The notes beneath the pieces are model-generated. The model saw nothing but the letters and a program-made list of their open reading frames with translations. It ran no database searches and was not told where the DNA came from. The translations under genes were made by a program, and so were the position numbers. Below are positions 48,329 to 59,200 of a DNA stretch of 64,000 bases, piece after piece. The number at the start of each line of letters is the position of its first letter. Within the stretch, counting starts at the first letter, position 1. Origin of the DNA: an uncultured Saprospiraceae bacterium (lineage in GTDB: Bacteria > Bacteroidota > Bacteroidia > Chitinophagales > Saprospiraceae); the NCBI GenBank assembly GCA_938022935.1, contig CALIHL010000021.1, positions 1 to 64,000 of the forward strand, in the 5' to 3' direction.

Positions 48329-51300
48329 ATGCCGACCTTGAGAAGGACAATATCCTTGCAGTATCGTCATACTGCGATTATTGTTATTAGTATGTTATAC
48401 ATACTGATGCCTTGTCGTACTTATGCTCAGACTGTTCTGTTTCAATCAGACTTTGAGAATACCTCTGGAGACAACAATTGGGTCATGCAGGGAGGAGCAA
48501 GTGATGGCGATTGGGTGATTGGCGCACCATCTCCTTATACCACCAATGGCATCCAGATGGAGATCGGAGCTTTCGAAGGTAATCAAGACCTCGTCACAGG
48601 CAATATCCAAAATCAAGATGTAGACGGTGGACCCACAAGAGCGAGATCACCAAGCATTACCTTACCGACGAGCGGCACACTTACCTTAGAGTTTGATTAC
48701 TACTTTTCATACTATACCAACTCAAGTATCGATGATCATTTTAGATTAGAGATACGACGGTCTTCTAACAACGCTTTGCTTAGAAGAGTCGTCAATGACA
48801 GGGGAAGCACGAGTGGGCAAAATGCCGCTTGGCAACATGTAGTAGAGGACATCACTCCTTTTGCGGGAGAAACAGTATACATAAGAGTTCAATCAAGGGA
48901 TATAAGTAATGGCAGTAAAGTTGAAGCTGCAGTGGACTTGGTGAAGATCTCTTCTCAAAGTCCTAACAATGTCCAAGGGCAAGTATTTGAAGACAGTGAC
49001 AATGATGGAGTAAATGACGCGACAGAAGTGGGAGTTGGCGGTGTTGCAGTAGCGCTTTATGATGCTAATGGCTTGTTGACACAGACGACAACGGCATCAG
49101 ATGGCTCTTACTCCTTTGGTAGCCTTACCCAAGGGACAGATTATCAGATTATTTTTTCAGGATGGGGGGCAGAGTTCACACCTTCTATTATTGGAGCAGA
49201 CAGCAAGGGGCCAATCATCTATGTTGAAGCTGGCGACAATGGAAGTTTTGGATTGCACGAACCAGACTTTGTTTGCTCCGACGATCCTTATCTGATAATT
49301 CCCTGTTATGTCGAAGGAGTTAATGGATCTGTTGCATCAGAACCAGCTATAGTAAAAGTGAGATCATCTGCCGACGGTCATGACTTCACAGGAGGTATTT
49401 ACAACAGCAACTATCAAGGAGAAGCGATTGCAGATTATAGTGATGTAGGGACAGTTTATGGTATAGCTTATCAGTCGAAGCAAAGTAGATTTTACGCAAG
49501 TGCTTTTCATAAGCGGTATGCGAGCTATGGGCCTTCTGGGGCAGATGCCATTTATCAATTAGACTTAAATGGTAATATCCTCGGCACCTTAGATTTTGAT
49601 GTTCTTACTGGAATTACAAACTCTACAGGTGGAGATGTCCATGACTTTACAACTTTATATAACGGAGATATAGTCGATCTCGGTAGTGGAGACATAAGTT
49701 TTGATGCCGTTGGAAAAAGAGGCTTTGGAGATATAGAGATGTCGTCTAACGACTCAACGATGTATGTAGTCAATCTCTTTGATCGAAAGATATATGCCCT
49801 TGATGTTGGTACTGGTCAATTAAGCGATGTTACAATTATAAACTCCTGGTCAACTCCAGACCCTACTGGAGCAGGAAGACATCGGCCATTCGGTCTTGCT
49901 TATGATGATGGACAAGTATGGTTAGGTTCCGTTGATGAAAACGGGCAATCAGCGTATGTGCATTCTTTGGATCTATCTACTGGATCGTTTACGCTTGAGT
50001 TGACGATTCCGCTTCAGTTCGAGCGACAGTCTTTCTTTGGTCTTGCGACAAATACGGTTGCAGCACCTGCGCAATGGAACCCCTGGCAGACAAATACTTC
50101 ATCATTTACGCCATACAATGTAGGAGGAGAGATAGCGTATCCCCAACCTATGTTGTCGGATATAGAGTTTGACGCAAGTGGAGATATGGTGATAGGCTTT
50201 AGAGATAGGTTTGGAGATCAGAGTGGCGCAGACAAGCACTTTAATACGTCGACTGCTGCCAAATCTTGGGCCATCTCACAAGGAGATATCATGAAGGCAT
50301 GTGCGGGCGGCTCTACTTTTGTGTTAGAAAGTGGACCTGCAGGTTCTTGCCCGGCTACTTTTGATGGCGCGGGCAATGCAGGTCCTGGTGGACAAGAGTT
50401 CTATTATTGGGACTTCTTTGAAGTAGGGACTGGCGTATGGGATCCTGCAGCAAATGGAGGAGGCTTTCACTGGGAGACGGCGCAAGGGGGACTTTACCAG
50501 ATAGACGGTAAGGACTATATAATATCAACAGCGATGGATCCTATCGATGATTTCTCAGGTGGGTATGTCAAGTTCAATAATATCACAGGAGGACGTGAAG
50601 GAGTAGGAGCCACTTCAACTGCTGCCAATCTAGTTGGCGGCTACACTATATATGATGCAGGAGACTATCAAAACAATACGCTCCCTCCTGCTAATGGATT
50701 TGCCGCTAAGGCCAATGGACTTGGAGATATAGAAGGAGCTTGTGATGTGTCATCAGCGATTGGTAACTATGTCTGGTTTGACACGAACCAAGATGGTCTA
50801 CAGATGGCAGGTGAACCGGGGTTGGCTAACGTCACGGTTGAGCTATATAAAGATGGTGTGAAGATCGGTGAGGTGATAACCGATAGTAAAGGGTACTACT
50901 TCTTTGGTGGTCCTAACAACGTGGGACTTAATAGTGGTTATGCTATACAAGGCTTGGCTAACTATGATATCAGAATAGAGATGTCAAGTGCACAAGCCAA
51001 TGATGGTTCAATAACAACTGTATCCGGTATAACAACTGCCAATAGTGGAGATGATTCATTGGATAGCGATGCCTCGACACAAGGGTCTTATGCTTTCATA
51101 TCCATTACGACGGCCAGTCTAGGCATCAATGATTATTCTTTTGATTTTGGGTTTACTGACTGTATGCCTGTGTATGCAGATAACCTCTATGATGGATGCC
51201 AAGGAGATGGATATATGTCAGTAGTTGGAACAAGTACTTATGATGAATCTAATCCTTCAGGTATAGATACAATAACATCATCCTTGGGATGCGACAGCGT

Positions 51301-52780
51301 TGTGACAACTATGTTGACTTTTGACAATGGTAATATATATGTCAGTTACCTTCAAGATACTTCGGTATGTATAGATGAAATGTTAGTTATAACTGGTCCT
51401 CCTAACAATACTATTATAATCACCAATCATGCGTGGACGGATCTTGGTCTTGGTACTTCTACGGGGTATCAACTTTCTGGTGTGACCACTGCGGATGTAA
51501 CCATAGATCCTTCCAATGCAACTCCTGGATCTATCTTTTTAGAATACAAAGGATCGACAGATAACTGTGATATCATTGATACTGTTTTGGTACAGGTCTT
51601 TAGTAATCCAACAGCTAATATACTCAGTGAGGTTGACACTATATGTTCTGGAGCCAGCCTGACTCTAATGGCGGAAGAGCAGTTTGTTGTACAACCAGAT
51701 AGCGGCATGGTAATTTCTTCAAGTGGACAAGGTGTGACTTTGTTGCATGAGATTGTGGGAGTTTTAGATCCTGTAACTACTAAGATCATTATCACATTGC
51801 CGACATGGGATGATCACTTTGACACGATGCTTGTCAATGGCCTCATGGTATTACCTGAGATATTTGAACAGGCATCTTACAATGCACAGGGTATGAACTG
51901 TCAGACTCCTTGGATCGCAAATGTCAATGGTTTGCCAAGATCTATCTTAGAGATCACAAGTACTGAGGTCAAGTACTTTAGTAGCTTGACACCTAATAGT
52001 ACTGTGATGACTCAGGTGTTTCCGACGAATTGGACAACAACACCACAACCATTGGTACAAGGGCTTAATCAATTGCAGTTTGGTATCCAGAACACTGCAG
52101 GCCCTGTGAGCGGAAGTTGGTTTGTAGAAGTACAGAGCGAACCTAAGATCTACTACGAGTGGAGTACTGGTGATACTACAAGTGAGATCACAGTCAATCC
52201 CGTAACAACGACAACTTATATGCTCACTGTTACCGCTCCTAATGGATGCAAGTCAGTTACGGATAAAACTATATATGCCGGTGTAGACGCTTATGAGGAT
52301 ATCACCTACCAAGGTTGTAGTGGAGATGGTTACGCTGTATCGATCAATGGCAACTTATATGATGAGTCCAATCCATCAGATACTTTATCAGTACCAACTG
52401 TAAGTGGTTGTGATAGTATATACTATATCAGTCTGACATTTGCTCCTCCTCCTATCGTTGAAGCAGGTGATCTGCCAGCTCCCCTTTGTTCTTCGGATGT
52501 GCTCACTTTGGCGGATCTACAGGCTAGTATAACGGGGGGGATCACCACTGGAGATTGGACGTCTGCTGGTGGTGGAGTCTTCGATAATAGTGGCAACTTT
52601 GGAGGATCTAATCCTGCAACAACTTACACGCCCAGCGCATCAGAAATCAACGATGGTAAGCTTATCCTAACGCTCACTTCTGATGATCCACCTGGCTCAT
52701 GCGAACCTGAAGCAGATGCAGTTATGGTCTTGATTAATGACATCAGATGTAGTTCTTTCCCTTGGTCTGGTGGCCAATAA
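48329..52780 (+). CDS. Large secreted modular protein (jelly-roll/MAM-like N-terminal region, SdrD-B-like domains, Ig-like modules)
   Basis: TVLFQSDFENTSGDNNWVMQGGASDGDWVIG...; QGQVFEDSDNDGVNDATEVGVGGVAVALYDANG; IGNYVWFDTNQDGLQMAGEPGLANVTVELYKDG. Confidence 0.87.
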   Translation: MPTLRRTISLQYRHTAIIVISMLYILMPCRTYAQTVLFQSDFENTSGDNNWVMQGGASDGDWVIGAPSPYTTNGIQMEIGAFEGNQDLVTGNIQNQDVDGGPTRARSPSITLPTSGTLTLEFDYYFSYYTNSSIDDHFRLEIRRSSNNALLRRVVNDRGSTSGQNAAWQHVVEDITPFAGETVYIRVQSRDISNGSKVEAAVDLVKISSQSPNNVQGQVFEDSDNDGVNDATEVGVGGVAVALYDANGLLTQTTTASDGSYSFGSLTQGTDYQIIFSGWGAEFTPSIIGADSKGPIIYVEAGDNGSFGLHEPDFVCSDDPYLIIPCYVEGVNGSVASEPAIVKVRSSADGHDFTGGIYNSNYQGEAIADYSDVGTVYGIAYQSKQSRFYASAFHKRYASYGPSGADAIYQLDLNGNILGTLDFDVLTGITNSTGGDVHDFTTLYNGDIVDLGSGDISFDAVGKRGFGDIEMSSNDSTMYVVNLFDRKIYALDVGTGQLSDVTIINSWSTPDPTGAGRHRPFGLAYDDGQVWLGSVDENGQSAYVHSLDLSTGSFTLELTIPLQFERQSFFGLATNTVAAPAQWNPWQTNTSSFTPYNVGGEIAYPQPMLSDIEFDASGDMVIGFRDRFGDQSGADKHFNTSTAAKSWAISQGDIMKACAGGSTFVLESGPAGSCPATFDGAGNAGPGGQEFYYWDFFEVGTGVWDPAANGGGFHWETAQGGLYQIDGKDYIISTAMDPIDDFSGGYVKFNNITGGREGVGATSTAANLVGGYTIYDAGDYQNNTLPPANGFAAKANGLGDIEGACDVSSAIGNYVWFDTNQDGLQMAGEPGLANVTVELYKDGVKIGEVITDSKGYYFFGGPNNVGLNSGYAIQGLANYDIRIEMSSAQANDGSITTVSGITTANSGDDSLDSDASTQGSYAFISITTASLGINDYSFDFGFTDCMPVYADNLYDGCQGDGYMSVVGTSTYDESNPSGIDTITSSLGCDSVVTTMLTFDNGNIYVSYLQDTSVCIDEMLVITGPPNNTIIITNHAWTDLGLGTSTGYQLSGVTTADVTIDPSNATPGSIFLEYKGSTDNCDIIDTVLVQVFSNPTANILSEVDTICSGASLTLMAEEQFVVQPDSGMVISSSGQGVTLLHEIVGVLDPVTTKIIITLPTWDDHFDTMLVNGLMVLPEIFEQASYNAQGMNCQTPWIANVNGLPRSILEITSTEVKYFSSLTPNSTVMTQVFPTNWTTTPQPLVQGLNQLQFGIQNTAGPVSGSWFVEVQSEPKIYYEWSTGDTTSEITVNPVTTTTYMLTVTAPNGCKSVTDKTIYAGVDAYEDITYQGCSGDGYAVSINGNLYDESNPSDTLSVPTVSGCDSIYYISLTFAPPPIVEAGDLPAPLCSSDVLTLADLQASITGGITTGDWTSAGGGVFDNSGNFGGSNPATTYTPSASEINDGKLILTLTSDDPPGSCEPEADAVMVLINDIRCSSFPWSGGQ

Positions 52781-52877
52781 AGGCATATTTCCCTTCTATA
52801 TGACGGTCTTTTAAGGAGAGATTGTAGTCATTTCAGTCGTTTTTCCCCTCTTTATGTACCGTTTTACACCCAATTAA

Positions 52878-52934
52878 AATCAAAAGAGTCCGGCTTCTTG
52901 TCCTTGCGGCCGTGTCAGGTATGCTCTTTTGATT
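52878..52934. repeat. Long-range inverted repeat in the intergenic region before the 53204 gene
   Basis: aatcaaaagag (52878-52888) and ctcttttgatt (52924-52934), perfect 11-bp arms around a 35-nt GC-richer loop. Confidence 0.5.
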
Positions 52935-53203
52935 CTCTATAAATCACTCATTTCTACTTCAATGAGCACATCTCCTGTTTTTCTCAGAATTAGGCGGTTT
53001 CCACCCAAATACCGGTTTGAGGACTATTTTTCACTAAAATCATTCGGGATTTCTTAACGGCAATTTATTGCTGTAACAGTCTGTAAATCAGTTTTTTATA
53101 TATAGTTAAATTACTCTTTTAAAACTCATATAGATATTTCTACATGTAAGATGGTTTTTGGCAAAATACTTGGCGTAGTAGGCGTGAATAATAGTATCTC
53201 GAA

Positions 53204-56200
53204 ATGGATATGAACCGTACGACTATGGCACCAAGTGCAAACAACAATAATGTAAACCAAGAATCGATGAAATATTTAAACTTCACGAGATGGCTGATCC
53301 TTGCAGTCTTAATGATCGCTGGGAATCTTAGCTTAAGTGGGCAGACTGCTCCCAGTTTCGAAAGTACATGTGAATGTACGGACGAAGGTGTACGAGTGAG
53401 AGACTCAATAGTATTTACTTCAGCTACAGAAGTAATGCTGGTTGATTACTCCGGTTACTTTTTACCAGACAGTGCTCTCTACTTAGGGGCGACATCTGAT
53501 GAATTTTATTTGTCAAGCGATCTTCCACAAGAGGATATCTTAACTGACAATGGAGATGGAACCTGGACATTTGTAAGTTACAGAAATGGAAACATTCCAT
53601 TTTCTGAAATTAACTTTGTCAATACAGCGGGAACGACCTTTCAGGCTACATTTCCTATTTGTAGTGCCACAGTCGATGATGCTATTACGTCTTCAGTTGG
53701 AGATACGATTTGCTTAAACGATGGAACATCTACATTTACGCTTCCGGCTGGATTGATGTTTGATCCAACTGCGGTAAATTGGGTGATAACGGCTGCGAAT
53801 GCAGCTACAGGTTCATCAACTCCAGCGACCGGGTCGATGACAGCAGCGGCTTCATTATTTGCCACTTTTAATACGGCTGGTAATTATAATATAGCAGTTT
53901 CAGGTCTTTCTACGAGCAACTGCCCAATCGATGCAAATATTGATGTTCACATAATAGATACAGGCTTCGAGATAGAAGGGTTCGATTTTGGGTGTACGGG
54001 AGAATTGATTCCATTCAATTTGTCTGCTGGTTTTACAACAGCACTTTATGATACTGTTACTTGGACAGTTGATGGTGCTCCAGTAGGCGTGAGTTTCAGC
54101 GGAGATTCTATTGATGTTGGAAATGTTAATATTCAATTTGACAATGCAGGCATTTATATTGTAGAAGTAGAAGCTATGCAATCGGAAGGTGCGATGTGTG
54201 ATTTTTCAGATACTTTTGAAATTACAATTGGAAACATTCTTAGTGCAAGTATAGTTGGTGATGATGTTGTTTGTGCTGATCAGATTAGATTGTACGAATC
54301 TAATGTCAACAACCTACAAAGTATAACATGGACTTCAGCAAATGGCGTTATCATTGGCGATAATAATACTGCAGATGTAAATGTAAGATTCTTCGGTGCT
54401 GGTTTTGACACACTTAGAGTAAGTGGAATGACTGCGGGCGGATGTACTGTAACAGATTCTATAATAGTAGATATAAAAGATTCTAATATTTCGCTTGATG
54501 GCGCTGACGAAGTATGTGTTGGAAGTGTCGAAGGATATAGAGCGATGTACTCAGACGCTACTGTAGCGAACTTCACATCCATCGAATGGTCAGTCATCCC
54601 AATGAATGCTGGGAACACAACCGCACTTGATACAGTATTGAGCCCTAATGATTCACTAACAGTGACATGGGGAGCGATTGGTGAATATATGATACAAGTA
54701 AATGGTGTCACTGATCTTGGATGTGATTTGATGGATGAGTTCATGGTCAATGTTCAAGATACTGCGCAAGTCATCTTAGGTCCAACATTAGTTTGTGCAG
54801 GAGATGTACTTAATTATACTTTAGTTCAAGGAACAGATAGTTCAGCAATTGGAGGGACAGGCATAATCTGGAAAGTCTTTAGACTTATCAATGGTACTAT
54901 GAATGTAGGAGAAGCTGTAGCTGATACAGATGGTGATGCTACATTAGTACATTCATTTTCTACTGGTACAGTAAATGATGATTTAGCATATGTTGTAGTT
55001 GCTGAAGGTGTAAGTGCTAACGGTTGTCTAATATCTGACTCATTAAGAGTAGAGACTATAGGTAATCAAGATTTATCTATTGATGGACCAATAACTACAT
55101 GTGCAGGAGGAGTAGAGACATTTAAGTTGCTACTTGATACCTCACTACAGACTGGTCCAGTAACATGGAGTGCATTTCAAAAAAGTAACAATGCACCGGT
55201 GATACCAGGTGCAATTACACAATTAGGAGATACATCTGCAATTATAGATTTTCCAAATGTTGCAGATACATTTATAGTTCAAGTTACGGGTACAGCAGGT
55301 CCATCTTGTATGTTCACTGTAGAACATGAGATTGTAATAACTGATAATCTAAGTATAGTAGATGCTGCAGCGATTGACACATTGTGTCTTACAGGTGATA
55401 GTACTTGGTATGCGGTTAATATAGATACAGCACTTGTAGATCTTGCAAGTGTTACTTGGAGTATCACTAACAATGCTGGTGGAGGCGCGATCTTCCCAGC
55501 TATAACTGGTAGTGGTTCTTCATCATTCTTATCAGCAGCTTATGTTTATCCAGGTCCTGGTATCTATACCCACAGAGTAAGAGGTGTAGAAGAAGGAACA
55601 GGATGTGAGTTTGATGAGATACTTGAAGTAACAGTAAAAGATACAGTTTATAACTTATTAGGAGATACACAGATCTGTATCGGAGATACTACAGAGTATG
55701 TATTCTTAGATGCTAACATGATGCCTCTTATGGATTTTGACACAGTTGGAGGGACTAATACTCTTAACTGGGTGATCGGTGGAGCTCCTGTTCAGGCAGG
55801 TGCTGTCACAGGTACAGGATCTTTATCATCAATGTCTCTGGGATATAGCTTTGCAGAGTTTGGTGCAGGTTTCCAAGATACGATTAGAATAGTTTGGTCA
55901 GAAGCTGGCCCAAGAACGATCTCAGTAGTGGATAGCACGATGTGTTGCCCTATAGACTTTACACAAGAGATCTTAGTTAGAGATTCTTTATCATTTATGT
56001 TAGAAGGACCAACTGAGGTTTGTGCTGGCGATACGACAGGTTATAAGATTACTGCATTTGGTAGTGCTATAGATGATATCAATCCTGATTCTACAGTATG
56101 GAGCGTACAACAAGGATCAGTACTCAATGCGGGTACAGATAGCTTAACGATCCTTTGGAATGTTGCAGGAGACTTCATCAATACTACAGATACGATAACA

Positions 56201-59200
56201 TTTGAAGGATATACACTTGATGGATGTCCGATCTATGATACACTGGTTGTAGACATAAGAAGCCTTGATGTAATTGTACTCGGTGACTTAAATGTCTGTC
56301 AAGGAGATCCTATCAACTTTGAATTGGTTAATGCTGCTGATTCATCAGTGATTGCGGATTTAGATAGCTTGTACTGGATCTTCAGTGCAGGAAACGACAC
56401 CTTAAAATTAGATAGTACAGTCCTTGATGTATGGGTAGATGCAGATAGCATCATCCAGAACACTTGGACAGAAGAAGGGACCTATACGATAAAGACATTA
56501 GGATTTACTAATGGAACATGTAGTGTAGAGTCAGAGTTTATCGTGATGGTAAATGCTAATCCTAATCCTACAATTGTAGGAGATCAAAACACTTGTATCA
56601 ATAGCTCAGATGTCTTCTCAGTAGATATCGACATGAGCAACATACAGAGCATCACATGGACAGCTGCAGGATTCGCAGGAACACCTAGTAGTGGAGTGAG
56701 AATCTTAAGTGGACAAGGTACTGCTGAGATCATCGTACAATGGGATGGTACAGGAGACTTCTACATCGATGTGATGGGTGTGACTACAGGTGGATGTACA
56801 TTTACCGACAGGTTAGAAACCTTAGTTATAGATGCAGCTAACATAGGTCAGCTTGCATGTAACAACAATATAAACGTAACACTTCCTGATAACTGTGAGC
56901 TTCAGCTTACTTCAGGCCAGATCCTTCAGAAAGACAGCGTAACTGCTCTTATCCCTGAAGATCAGTTTGAGATCGTTGTAGAAGATGCAGCGTCAGGAGT
57001 TAGATTATCTAATGATGGTATCGTCGATGCCTCACTATTAGGTATAGAGTTGAAGGTGATCATCACACATGAATGTTCAGGACAGACATGTTGGGGATTC
57101 ATCACACTTGAAGACAAGACGATACCAGAACTACTATGCAGCAACGATACGATACCGTGTACGACAAGTGCGGATCCAAGTGTCTTAGGCTTCCCAGTAG
57201 ATGCTGCGTCAACTGTGACGACTGTAACTACCAATCCTCCAGTATATGATGTTGCAGGATTTGAAAAATGTGGAGTTGCAAGACTTACATATAATGACAG
57301 AACTTCTTCTGAAGTTTGTACTGGAGACTATGGTACAGTAATCTATAGAGACTGGACATTGACTAACTCAGCAGGGTTGACGTCAGAATGTACAGATACG
57401 ATACTTATAGAAAGAATCAATGTTGATAGCATGGATCTTTCAGGATTGGGCAATTTCATCGGAGACGAAGGATTCTCATGTGATGAGGTGACGAGAGCGG
57501 ACTTAGAGCCAGGATCACGTACAGGTAACTTAAGTGTTATCGCTACTGATTACTGTTTCAATGCGCAAGCGACTCATTCAGATGTAGAAAGTGCATTCTG
57601 TGGAACTGCATCGTACAGATTGACTCGTACATGGACGATACTTGACTGGTGTTCTGGTAATGTTAGAACACACATACAGACGATCGATGTCTTAGACAGA
57701 GAAGGTCCAAGTATCAATCTTTCTTCAGGTCCGATCCGTATATCTGCGACAGACCACGACTGTAGTGGACTATATGATCTTACACCTGATGTAACCATTT
57801 CAGATAACTGTTCTCCAGAGGAAGGTATAAGTACGACCCTTAGAATATTTGAAAATGATGAGACAGGCTCATTATTATATACGATCACTGACGGTGATTA
57901 TTCAGGATTAGCTTTTGATCCATCAGTAACTCAGATATTTATAACTGTACAAGCTACTGATGATTGTAATAGATCCAATCAGAACTCTATCACACGTGAG
58001 ATTACAATTACTGATGATGTAAAACCTATCCCTATCTGTGATGAGAGCACTACGATCTCTATCGGAAGTCAAGGATGGGCGATAGCAGACTGGCATGCAT
58101 TTGATGATGGCAGTATCGATAACTGTGGTATACAAGATATACAGATCCGTCGTATGGAAAACAACTGTTCAGACTTCCCAGAGAATCTACAGTTTGGTGA
58201 CTATGTGAAGTTCTGTTGTCAAGATGCCATGTTAGGCGAACCGATACTTGTACAACTACGAGTAACGGATGTCAATGGTAATGTCAATGAATGTATGGTA
58301 TCAGTAACCGTACAGGATAACAGTGCGATATCTAAAGTTGTAGCAGAAGGTGACAGAGCGATCTCTTGTCAAGCAGATGTTACTCCATTGTTGACTGATG
58401 ATGGAACAACAGTGACATTCTTAACTGCCACATGTGGTATACCTATGGCGCCAGACTTCTTTACGGCAGCTGTTGATACAACAGATTGTGGATCAGGAAC
58501 GATCGTAAGAAATTGGTTAATAACAGATGAGTTAGGTAATACACTTTCTCATACACAAACGATAACAAGAGGTCTTCCAGGAGAGACATTTGATCCTGCT
58601 GACCTTGCAAGCATATGGCCTGCAGACTACGAAGGAGAAGGATGTGCAGGACCTAATACAACACCTGAGTCACTACCTGAGGCGTTCAGACCGAACTTAG
58701 ATCTTGCAGGATACTCATGTAGTAGTCTTGGACTTGATTATGAAGACTTGATCTTCAGAGATGTAGAAGGGCTTTGTGCTAAGGTGATCAGAACTTGGAC
58801 ACTATATGACTGGTGTCAGAGAGATCCAAGCAATCCTGATGCAGGTAAGTGGGAGTATGTTCAGATCCTTAAGTTGACAGATACTGTTGACCCAGTGATT
58901 ATCACAGGATGTGAGACAGAGACATTTGCTGCTGACAGTGCAAACTCATGTAGTGCTAATGTTACGACGACAGCTGTTGCTGATGATTGTCATGCAAGTG
59001 AAGACTTGATCTGGTCATTTGAAGTGACTAATGCTTCAGGTATCGCAGTACTACAAGGTAACAGAAGTACGATATCAACTACGCTTGAAGTAGGAGACTA
59101 TACAGTAACATGGACAGCTACAGACCCTTGTGGTAACTCAGCGACATGTGATAAGGTGTTGATCGTAGCAGATACACAAGAGCCTAATGGCGTACTTGTA

